From contig JAWPGT010000004.1 of NCBI GenBank assembly GCA_034638255.1, positions 992,001 to 1,056,000 on the forward strand: a DNA stretch of 64,000 nt. The letters are read 5' to 3'. The notes under the pieces were generated by a model, which saw only the letters and a list, made by a program, of their open reading frames with translations, had not been told where the DNA came from and did no database searches. The position numbers and the translations under genes were made by a program. Shown here piece by piece: positions 47,425-58,264 of the stretch (position 1 is its first letter; every line of letters starts with the position of its first letter). Source of the stretch: Coprinus comatus. Its lineage: Eukaryota > Basidiomycota > Agaricomycetes > Agaricales > Agaricaceae.

Positions 47425-50400
47425 TCTGCAACGCAAAGAACAGAACCCTCGACCTCTCCCATCTCTCTCTCGACGGCCACAAGCTCGATCTCCACCAACT
47501 ACACCATGCCGTATTCAGCCTCGGTGGTGAGCTCAAGGTACACTCCTATCCTCCCGTTTTCTTCTCTGGCTAAGTCTGTGCAAAGGTCGACTCGCTCGAC
47601 CTGTGGAACGACGTTGCCACACAGATCATTCAGAGCGACCCATTCAACGAGTGGTCTCAGGACCAGCGCCCATTCAATACATCGGCCTTAACACCGTCAT
47701 CAGCAACAACAGGACAACAGCTCTCACGCGTATATCAGCTCTATCTTACTTTCTTCGACCAGGCTATCCAAGAAAATATTGCAATGAACAAGGCCCGCGC
47801 TCAGGCTGCCATGAGAGCAACAGCTGTAACCGCACAACACGCGACACCCACACATCGTCTCATCCCCTTCAACATTCCCATGGCCCAGTTTCTTGTACAC
47901 AATATTGGTCTTCAGCAAAGCTTTGTCGATAGTATCTCCAGTAAAGAACATACCATGTTATTCGAATGGTCATTACTCTCAGATTCTGAACTCAAGGCAA
48001 ACAACAGCAACGTTCCTCAGCATTTGGTTCCAACGGTCATCAAAGTCAGAGACAGACTCAGGGAGATTAGAACTCGTGTTGCTGCGATACCCATCACTCC
48101 TATGATTCCCCGAAATACCGATACCCACACTAGTACTAATCCTCCTCTACAACCTCAACCGCAATCACTTCCACCACATCCGCCTCCTGTCGATACACCA
48201 CTACCACCACCACCATTAGCATCTGCCACACCGTTATTACCACCTCTTCCACAACTACAAAGTCAATCTTCGAATAGTAATAAAGGAAAGTTCATCTCAG
48301 CAGGTCTTAAAGGCGAACCTCTACCTCTACCAGAACCAAAGATGGGTTCCAAGGACTCTTTCGATGTTGTCTACAAGTTGATCTTGGAATGCAAGAGTAA
48401 GTAATCGAAGCTATTTACACAAATACATTATAACTGATTAATACAAATTAGTTACAGAAGAATCACTTGGAAAAAGTCTAGATTCAATCATAGTTCCAGC
48501 AGACAAACTTCCCGAACATCATGCCTTGTTAGACAAGGTTTCTCAAGCGTGTACCGAAATTGATACTAAACTAGCTATGATACATGACGTATTACAACAA
48601 GAGAATTATATCAAACGGATGATTATCATTGTACGTTTTTCTCTTTTTGTTTTCCCAAACATATATATATATATATACTTACAAAAAAAAAAACCCCATA
48701 GGCCTCTCAAATCGTATTCCAAAAAAACCTCCTTGCAAAAACCGACTTTGAACGACGTTACGTTTTGAGTATAGATATGCTTAAATCGATGTTGGCAGAA
48801 ATTCAATACCTCGTTGGACTTTATAATCAAAAAATCCGAGGATTGATGACTGAATTTCAAGTTACGGTGGAGAATTTGGGTCAAGAAGCTGCTGTTGGGA
48901 AATTACCTGGTTGGGTACAACTTCAATTACAACAACAGAATCAATTAGGGCAGGGGTTACAGTTGGCTGGACAAGGACAAGGACAAGGACAAGGACAAGG
49001 GGATGTTGGTAATGGACAACAACTACCACCACAATCAAAGTCAACAACGATAAGACAAGATGAGATTCTAGCACGTCAAGCAGCAAGAGCGAAACAAGCT
49101 GATGAAGCGATAAATAATCTTAAACATTCTTGAAACATGAAGGTCCGGATAATGTTATACGTTGGATCGAAAGTCGATGTAAACCTTTGAAAAACGTATA
49201 TGAAGAATACTTGGAACAGAAGAAAGCGCTGGAAGAGAGGATAGCAGAGAGAGAAAGAGAAAGACTTGAAGAAGAAGAAGAAGAGGATAGGTTGTATTCT
49301 GAAATTGGGAAAAGGAGATGGTCGTTAAGAGAAGATAGAAGTGAATTGGAAAATAATGGTGAAAGTAATGATGATGGTGATAGTGATGGTAATCATCTTG
49401 GTAAGAAGGCTAGTAGATTCCCTAAACATAAACTAGGAGTTGATTTTGGTGCGGTATCAATGAGTGGGGCAGGAGCACGGATCAAATCAACAACAACGGG
49501 ATCGAAAACGGAGTGGGGATTTGATGGTTCTTTGGGTTTACCGTTTACGGAAGAGGAACATACAGCTGCTGTTCTTTTCGTACAATGTGCTACTCAGGAA
49601 TTTGGTGCTTTACGTGAGTTGTTTTCCCCTTCTTTTTTTTTTTTTGAGAGAGAGAAACGTGTCACTTAGATGCTTTTTTTATATAGCTGCCACGGCTCAA
49701 ATGTTGAGTTGGGATACGGATTTGTCACCCGCTTGTAAAGTGCAATATCATCGATTGCTTGATCGAGGGTATAAACAATATCAAGAATATGGACCTAAGA
49801 CTGCGTTGTTACATTTATTGATGGGACAAGATTCGACTACGAAAAGATTCATCGTCATCGTAAGTTCTATACTTCTCGCTGCATGTGCATCCGTATTACA
49901 TCACATTGCATCCGTAAATTGATTACTGATCTTGATCAAAAACACTCATGGGTATTTTATGATCTATTTATTTTTTTGATATAGGGATATGTATTGTCTT
50001 ATCAACAACATGTATTCGCAACCGGAACGAAGCGATACATTCTGACATTGGATCAATTAGAAGAATGGGTTGAAGATTATGAAGAGATTATTAGTGAATT
50101 TTTGGAATTGAAGAATGAGATGCATAGGGAACAGGTTGAAGCTCATATGAGAAGTATGGGTAGGATACTTGATTTGAGTGGGGTTGATATTAATGCTTTG
50201 ACGGGTAGTGTTGGGATCGGGAATACCCGTCGGAATGGTGGGGGTGGTGGGGCTGTGATGGGCTTAGAACCAGAAATAGGATCGGCATCAACGGCTCGGA
50301 AGAAGAATAACAAGAAGAAGAAGAAGAAAAAGAATAAATCGGCGATGAATGAAGAGGAGGTGGAGGTTGAAGTGGAGGTTGAGGTGGAAGTAGAAGTTGG

Positions 50401-50536
50401 AGTAGATAATAAGGAAGGTTCGGAACAAGATGGGGAGAGTGATGGAGAGGAAGAGAAACTGGTGAATGCATTAAAAGGAGTAGTAGACTTTTTGGAGAAG
50501 TATAAGAGTCGGATAACATCGGGTAGAGCACTTTAG
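47361..50536 (+). CDS. ARID-domain protein, SWI/SNF (Swi1-like) subunit candidate
   Basis: Exons: 47361 (or 47392)-47537, 47586-48396, 48452-48630, 48702-about 49080, about 49120-49613, 49687-49859, 49985-50536. The ARID/BRIGHT DNA-binding core is split by intron 1: LSLDGHKLDLHQLHHAVFSL and then SLDLWNDVATQI. A Pro-rich stretch, QNL-like helical regions, a GQGQGQ repeat and a C-terminal Lys run plus an (EV)n repeat follow. An N-terminal ARID with a long helical tail resembles the Swi1/ARID1 subunit of chromatin remodellers. Two weak points: the N-terminus may extend upstream, and near 49080-49130 the frame must switch by an intron ending at AAG 49142 or by a frameshift. CAT2 starts 115 bp downstream. 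Confidence 0.72.
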
Positions 50537-50650
50537 GTGCGAGTGCTATGTATGGTCTCCTTTCAGGAAGTAAATACAACCGGGTTGAGAAATCACGTGT
50601 AAAATGCAATAAGTAAAAAAACCCGTCGATAAATTCGTTCAATCTCCACC

Positions 50651-52833
50651 ATGCTCAGACTCTCGGCACGCTCAGCAAAACAAATTGTCAGTAATTTCCT
50701 AGTTTATCTAATAATTGTGGAACATGGATGAATGTTAACCCTCCTTTGTTGTTCCGAAACGTTGTCAGCGCCAAATTCAAATGGCCTCACGTAAAGTTAC
50801 CACGACGGCAACAGCACCTCAAGATCCACCACCAGGATATTCCATCGATTCAACTCAACCTCCAATGTTACGCTACCAATCTTCACTTCCTAAATTACCC
50901 GTACCAACTCTTCAATCAACATGCACAAAATACCTCGAAACTGTTAAACCACTTTTGACTCCTGAGGATTTCAAACGTACAGAATCCGTTGTTACCCGAT
51001 TCTTGAGTTCTTCTCAAGCTTCGGAATTACAAAAGAGATTGTTGGAAAGAGCAGATGAACCTGGAATGAAGAATTGGTTGAGTGATTGGTGGAATGAGGT
51101 TGCGTATATGGGTTATAGAGATCCCGTTGTGGTGTTTGTTAGTTACTTTTTCGTCCATTTGGATGATAAGTTTAGGAGAGATTCGGCAAAGAGAGCTGCC
51201 AGTCTTGTTAAGGCCATCTTGCCATTTAGGGATATGGTTGAATCGTGAGTTTATTTTTTTATTTTATTATTATTATTTTATTACCTTTCCGAATGTTTTT
51301 TTTCTCTTCCGAAAAGTGATGACGTGTGAATGGCTAATTATAATTTTTCTTTTTATGATGATAGTGGCAAATTGGAACCCGAAAAAGTTAGAGGTGCACC
51401 GTTATGTATGGCTTCATATAAATGGCTTTTCCATTCTTCAAGATACCCAGTCAAACCTTCTGATACCGCAACCAAATTCGATCCATCAACAAATAATCAT
51501 ATCGCCGTAATTCGTAAAAACAAATTTTACATTGTTCCTCTTGCAGATTCTACTGGAAAAGAATATTCCGCAGCTGAATTGGAACTTCAATTTAATAGGA
51601 TTATTGAAGTTGCTGGAAAGGAAAGGGATGCTTATCCTGTTGGTGCTTTGACTGGTGATAATAGAGATTTGTGGGCAGATGCTAGGAAAGCTTTGATTGA
51701 TGCTGGTGAGAATAATGAAGAGTTGTTGAGGAAGGTTGAGAGTGCTATGATTGTTGTTGCTTTGGATGATACCAAACCTGTTACGAGGGAGGCTATCAGT
51801 TGGGGAACTTGGGTTGGTGATGGTCGTAATAGATTTTACGACAAGCATCAAAGTAAGTGTTTTTTACTTTTACTCTTCGGAAGGAACTTGAAAAAAAGCT
51901 AATTTTGGACTATTAGTTGTTGTTTATGATAATGGACGTTCTGGTTTCTTGGGTGAACATTCGTGTATGGACGGAACACCTACACTTCGCTTAAACGAAT
52001 TCATCCTTGCTACACTCACCAATGGAAAGGTCGATCTTGGTCCCACAACTGTTGAAAATCCAAACTCGATACCTCAACCTGAACAACTCAACTTCAAACT
52101 TAATGATACCGTTAAATCACTCATTACCGACGCTGGAAAACGTTTCGATGAGCTCGTCGGGAAACATGATTTACATGTGCTCCATTATGAGGGGTACGGT
52201 AAAAACTTGATGAAACAACATAAATTTTCACCAGACGCTTGGGCTCAACTCGTTAAACAATTGGCTTTCCATAAAATGAATGGTAGACCCGGTGTTACCT
52301 ACGAATCTGCTCAAACTAGGAAATTCCAATTGGGTAGGACGGAAGTGATTAGGAGTGCTAGTAATGAAAGTAAAGCTTGGGCTGAAGCTATGTTGGATCC
52401 TAATGCTTGGAATGATCCTATTCAACTTCGAGAATTGTTTAGGAAAGCTGTGGCTAGACATATTCAATATTCGGGTTGGGCAGCTGACGGTCAAGGTGTT
52501 GATCGTCATTTGTTTGGTTTGAAGAAATTGTTGAAGGAAGGTGAAGAGGTACCTGAGATTTATAAAGATGAAGCATTTGGGAAATCAAATCATTGGGAGT
52601 TGAGTACGAGTCAGTTAAGTTCGAAATATTTTGATGGTTGGGGTTATGGTGAAGTTGTTCCGGATGGTTATGGTTTATCTTATTCGATTGGAGATGATTA
52701 TGTTAGATGGACTATTACGAGTTTGAAGCAGAGGACAGAGGAGTTGAAACATTATTTGGCGGAGGCTGCTACGGAAGTTAAGGTTATGTTGGATGCGGCG
52801 GAGAAGAAGGAGAAGAAGGAGGCAAAGTTGTAG
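50651..52833 (+). CDS. CAT2: Carnitine O-acetyltransferase, dual mitochondrial/peroxisomal type
   Basis: Moves acetyl groups between CoA and carnitine so that peroxisomal acetyl units can reach mitochondria. Four exons (50651-50686, 50769-51244, 51365-51852, 51917-52833) give 638 aa. Landmarks: LPKLPVPTLQSTCTKYLETV, WWNEVAYMGYRDPV, GDGRNRFYDKHQ, the catalytic His in GEHSCMDGTP, HYEGYGK, TRKFQLGRTE, STSQLSSKYFDGWGYGEVVP. The N-terminus MLRLSARSAKQIRQIQ is basic and amphipathic, as in a mitochondrial presequence, while a second in-frame Met (50781) starts a form without it. The C-terminus is AKL, a peroxisomal PTS1 signal also found on yeast Cat2. Confidence 0.94.
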
Positions 52834-53058
52834 TTTGACCTACAGTTTTGGGGAAAAGTATATCTTATTTTTGTTTTCTGGATTAAATTTCGATATCCAT
52901 CTAGAAGGTGATTTTTTTATTATTGGATTGAAATACATGAGAGCTATCAATAGAACATCAATCATATCGTCCCTAGTTTCCCTAGTTGAGGGCAGGTGAA
53001 ATGGCGCTCTATGCTTCAGTTGAGATGCAGACTCTCTTTCCCACTACTCTCATATAAG

Positions 53059-53940
53059 ATGGACAAAATATTCACTTTGACATCGTTGTATTCACTTGCA
53101 GGTGTCCTTGGCATTGCAGGAACTGCAAAAATTGCTGCCAGCGCTCTTTTACCCAAAGATGCGTCGTCCAAGGAACGTTGGACTTTCATGTGGCTTGTGC
53201 GTCTTATTTATTAATTGGGCTTCAGTCGTTGATTTGAAATACATACTAACTGAACATTTGAAGGCGTTCGATGCATTGATCCATTTCTCATATGAAGGTT
53301 CATGGCTTTATTATTCTACTTTCGGTCGACAAGTAAACACCAGTATTGGACCACTCGCTGAAATGTGTACGTCAACACACCACATCTTTTTATAAAAAGG
53401 GAAAACTAAACAAATATATACACTACACAGGGAAAGAATACTCAGCAGCTGATTTCCGTTGGGGAATAGCAGATCCTACAGTCGTGTCACTTGAAATACT
53501 CACAGTTCTAGGTGGTGGATTTTTATGTCTTTATATTCTTTCGTTACTTGTTAATAAGGATCCTACACGTCATTATTGGATTGTGGTGTTGAGCACGGCA
53601 GAGTTGTATGGTGGTTGGATGACATTTTGTCCGGAATGGTTGACTGGAAGTTTGAATTTGAATACTGGGAATTGGTTACATCTTTGGGTTTATCTTTTCG
53701 TGAGTTACCTTGCCTTTGATTTTCTGTTTTTGGATTGTTGAACCCGCCTTTTTCTTCTTTTTTTAGTTTATGAATTTCATGTGAGTTTTTCATGTAAATT
53801 TTTGAGTTTAACAATTTCTCTGACACCGTTTTTATCATTGTTTTAGTTGGGTCGTTATACCCCTCATTCTAATGATCGATTCTTATGGATCTATTGCTCG
53901 CAGCCTTCATAGCAATGACAAGAAAGTCAAATTTAACTAA
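53059..53940 (+). CDS. EBP: EBP-type C-8 sterol isomerase (EXPERA domain)
   Basis: An ER membrane protein that shifts the delta-8 double bond of sterols to delta-7 in ergosterol synthesis. Five exons (53059-53196, 53264-53366, 53431-53699, 53767-53780, 53847-53940) give 205 aa; exon 4 has just 14 nt. FDALIHFSYEGSW carries the H-x3-E motif; WGIADPTVVSLEILTVL and STAELYGGWMTFCPEWLTGS are family hallmarks. Several hydrophobic segments fit the polytopic fold. This is the animal/plant EBP family, unrelated to ascomycete ERG2. It follows CAT2 by 226 bp. Confidence 0.92.
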
Positions 53941-54388
53941 TTTGATATTGATAATGTTTCTTTCTGATGTCTCGTCTACGCACAAAGCTATTACTAGGCA
54001 AGGAGATTTGGTATCTATTTTGTATCTTCACTCGTCCCTTTCTTTATAGATACCCATGCTATCGAAAATTTGAAGCTCGTTCGTTAAATTTGACCTTGAT
54101 TCTTCCTGAAAAACTGCAGATCTACCTTCCTTCGACCGAAGTCTATAGGCGCTCAAAGACCTTGTAAATATAGAACGATCCCTTGTTGACTTGCTGATAA
54201 GAACCTACGGACGTCATCAAGATACAGAGGTAAAATATCGACCGATCATCGATCATCTTTAAGTATTTCAGTGGCCACATCCTTGAAGAAAATTTGAAGA
54301 CATACTTTCTATTCCTTTGGTGAGCATAAGCCTAGGGTGCACTAGTAGTACTGATTAAGATGTTGATATTCTTTTCCAGGAACGACAA

Positions 54389-55986
54389 ATGACTGGAATA
54401 GATGACTTACCAATGGAGTTACTCGTGGAGATTGCAGGAAACCTTGACTTTCATGATATACGATCCCTTTGTATGGTCCGTATTTCAATCAAACAATGTC
54501 CTTCATGACTGATGCAACGATAGACAAACCGAAACTTGCGCGAGTCCACTCAAGATAAAATGATATGGTATAACTTTGTCAAAAGTTACTTGGAGCAACA
54601 CCAGAACTCTTCAAAGCCTGGAAATTTAAAAGAGTTATCTGGTGAAGAACTCCGTAAATGGGCCTGGCCACGTCTATCTCTCGATGATATGTGGGAAGCT
54701 CCAACACTTCCAACACCTCGCAAACGTACTATCAACTACAAATACAGCCCACGCGTACTCGTCCTTCTCCCTGGTGGTCGTTGGTTAATAACCAAGAACA
54801 TAATTAATAGAGAGATTGTATACTTTGATCTGGAATCAGACGGCAATGAGCCAAGGACGCTGATGGGCCCAAGACAACTACTTGTTATTGGTGCCATGGG
54901 AGGTACTTCTATGTGTCATGATCCAGACGGGTCATCTCAAAAGTATATTATCATCTTCAATGCAGAAGACGAGCCAAGAGCCTGTAATTATCTATTTCTT
55001 CCTCGTCCAATTGCCAGCCATTGAATTGATTGCTATCACTCAACAGTCTCACGAAGAGAAGTCGTCTGTGAAGTCAATATTGTAGGCACAGGCTTGGAAG
55101 CATATTTGGAAATGCGTATTTTGGCATCAATTCCATCGCTCTGGTCACTAAGTGGAACTAGATCTGTAGGAATAAGTGGCGAGTTAGCAGTGAGAGACTG
55201 CTTTGACCTGGCGCCTGGGTTCGTTTGGTCTGGTCTTGAGGTCTTACGATGGCGAGAATGCTCCGATGAAACTCTGGTAGTATCTGCCATTAATGTATAT
55301 GATATTAGAACAAGGGTGAGCAGAACGAATAAATATATCATGATACAGTTGCGATTAATCACTTAACCACTCTCAGGGAGTCGCATTCGTCATTGGAGAA
55401 GATCGTATACTTTGGGTCCGTTCCACGGTCCAACTGTTCCCTCTGCCGGCCTTCCGACGCATGAGAGTCGCGGATATTAGAAGTGGATCGACAGAGATAA
55501 ACCTTACCCACACCGAAGCCATATGGTCATACAACCGCGAGACCCTTGGAGATGATATATACCAGCCGGTCTTATATTTTGACAAGATCTCGGGAAACTA
55601 TCGACTAGTTGTTCGAATATCTGAATCCATTGTTGGTTTTAGTATCCCACCTCAAGGCAATCCATTTATTAACTTTAAACTTGATTGTGATGAAGACGTT
55701 CGAACTGGACTTGGACTGCTCCGAAGTGTTGGTTTTGCATTTGACGAAGGTATTTGATTTTCCTTTGTTTTCCCGGTTTACTCAAGACTGGAAAGGGCAT
55801 TCGGCTCACGTGCAAGAACTTAGTATTGCTGGAGAGAGCACCATTGAGAAAATTAAATCTAATTATGGAAAATACTTTCATTTGATTTTTGATGAAGAGG
55901 TGGGTAGGATTATCATCCATGATCGAGGTATAACTGGTAGGACGTTGGTAATTTTGGATCTTCTCAACTCTATTTCATACAGGTAG
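54389..55986 (+). CDS. F-box protein, intact right copy
   Basis: Predicted SCF substrate adaptor of 462 aa in five exons (54389-54475, 54524-54983, 55047-55315, 55377-55749, 55787-55986; last intron 37 nt), phases closing. The F-box is at the N-terminus: DDLPMELLVEIAGNLDFHDI, then SLCM, NRNLRESTQ. The rest is a long beta-rich region (VLVLLPGGRWLITKNI, YFDLESDGNEPRTLMGP, LVISAINVYD-like, GRIIIHDRGITGRTLVI) resembling a propeller-like substrate domain. A broken copy lies inverted at 41085-42669. Substrate is unknown. Confidence 0.82.
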
Positions 55987-57520
55987 CTGTATATGCTTTA
56001 CATCTAACAAATCAAACATATAGTTGGGCTTTCCTATTCCTTATAATATATTTACATTTACATTCAAGTAAATATGTCAGACTTTTCTTAAAGCCTTCCA
56101 TAGCTCGTTTTTATCGGTAGCCACCTTGGTTCCTATCAGCTAAACTATACAATACTGCATAGTAATGTCGGAAACATACCACTGTTTTAATTAAAATGTC
56201 AAAAAACATTACAATGGCAGGCGAGGGCACATAGGGCACCGGTGAAGTGGCCTGATACGCAGTTATATCCCCTTTGTGATATTTCGTGCCTGGAACTTTC
56301 CGGTTGGGACTGCGAAGCTTATTTTTTACTAGACCTAGGATCCATCTGGAGCCAGAGCTAAGGAAAAATGGAATGAATTTTTGGCCTGTCCAATCCCCTC
56401 TGTTGTTGACATTAGGATGTAGTATGAGGTAAAAGTTTCAGCAAAATACGCACATAGTCACTGCTTCAAGAACTACCTGCGAAATCTGATGTTCAAGGAT
56501 TGCCAATGGTTTTTTGGCTTCTATTACCAAAAAAAACGGGAGCCCTCCATATCGGAACTAGAGTGATTCATGGCCTGTAGAACACTACAGTACCAGGCTG
56601 CTGAACTTCCAGCTTTCGACTGTTTTATTAGTTGTATACGATCTGAATCTAAAAAACATCCAAGGAAGTCGGTGGACCCGGACAAGTATGTCCTCTGCTT
56701 AGTGACAGGATTTACCCGTAGAACCTCTAATGGATTTATATCCTGATAGTTAAAGATGATTGAGAAAATGGAATAAAATATTTTGATAACGAACAATAAA
56801 TACCGTGACTTGACCATCTGTCCTTGGCTTTACACTGGCACCTAATATGTGAATTCCGGGAAGAAAGCATACGCACGAGTGGTCGAGTTATCCGAAAATT
56901 GCACTGATTTTACAACATTGTTTTTGGAAACCAGTCTTATACAAGGTAAAGCTAGGAAAGGTCGTTTAGGGGGATAGACTATTTGGGTTAGTAAAGTCAG
57001 CACTAGTCAGCCTCCATACACCTTTCAAACCATTCAGATAAAGCAAAGGGCTCCAGCTAAGGCACCTCAAGCATAAGCTGCTCCGAGGATGCCTAGTAAG
57101 TGTTATTCTTCGTTTCGGTTGTTCATTGTATTGTGATGCCTTGCGGATGTTATTTATCGAGAGAGGACAAGTGTAGAGTACCAGTTGCCAGTAAAGCTGT
57201 GAATGAAGACAAAGAACCAGCGCGAGTCTTATATATCCACCTATTTCAATCCAAACCGTTAGCCGCTTTGTTGACGCCTGGTTGACGCGCAAGGAGATGG
57301 CAGTGGACCAGATATGGCATGTGATACTAATAATAACCCGACACTCAGTACTCAGGGCTTTGAGAACCACAGCCAAACTCAAGCTGTATCTAAAGTGGAA
57401 ACGAATAAGATAGAAGAGATATTGGTGTTGTTGATTCGAATGCCATAGTACTATTTTACATCATAGAAAATAAATGAGCAAATAATAAGAAGGTAATTTG
57501 TGTGGAAAGTAATGTTATGG
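55987..57520. other. Region without a clear gene; possible degenerate - strand exons
   Basis: A - strand frame at 56740-56524 preceded by a plausible intron reads INPLEVLRVNPVTKQRTYLS and ends FFW-stop, but has no recognised family or start. It may be the tail of a decayed gene. Confidence 0.35.
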
Positions 57521-58264
57521 TTAGGTATATGATGTGATGGGGTATATGGGGTATGACTGGGGTATATCGAGATGGTGGGGGGCGGGATCCGCGGGGATGG
57601 CTGGTATCATCGAAGGGGAGGTGGTCTTCGCGTAGACGAACTAGTAACCCTGACGTAAACCAAAATCAGCAGTTATCGGGGAGGCAGTGATAAAGTCAGT
57701 ACATACCTTCTCCAATCCCAACCTCCAGATGTTTGGGCTTTCCGTTCTAGAAAGCCCCGCAAACAGGTATCGTTCGTTCAAAAAGTCAACACGTCGTATA
57801 CCACTTTCCCGCTCAGCCTTCCTGAGGCTGGTGGGGTAAAGATCAATACGGTTATAGAAATTTTGTGCGATTTCCAGCTGCCGAGGCTCGTCCTCTTGGT
57901 CATATTCCTCCCTAGTTATGGGTCTTCTCAGACCTTTGTTGATGCCCTGAATAATATCCCCTACAGTCACACTGTAACCGTTTGATGCATGGACTGGGAG
58001 TTGCCAGGGAATGTGACGAGAGATAATAAGGATAGATAGTAATGGTGGGTGGGTGAATGCAAGCTCATTTTGAGCTGCCGCCAGCTCTGGGCGATGGTGG
58101 TACAAGGTGTTGGGATGGTGCGTGATGTTGAATCGTATAATCGAGGGGGTAAGACATGGATGTGCCCTATGTTGGAGATTCCAAGAAAGCTCCTCAAGGA
58201 ACTCAGGAATGGGAGAGTGATACTGGTTGTTTGTCGCAAAACGAACTGTGCGTCGAGAAGACAT
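57521..58264 (-). CDS. DUF6699 domain protein, intact right copy
   Basis: Function unknown; DUF6699 is a basidiomycete-expanded domain. Starts MSSRRTVRFATNNQYHSPIP and reads HPCLTPSIIRFNI, NELAFTHPPLLSILIISRHI, PWQLPVHASNGYSVTVGDII, RRPITREEYDQEDEP, FLNERYLFAGLSRTES and NIWRLGLEK. Exon 1 is 58264-57707; a GTATGT donor and a TTACTAG acceptor allow exon 2 at 57640-57521 (225 aa in total). Without splicing it ends after 207 aa. The same donor and acceptor are kept in the broken left copy, which supports the spliced form. Confidence 0.75.
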
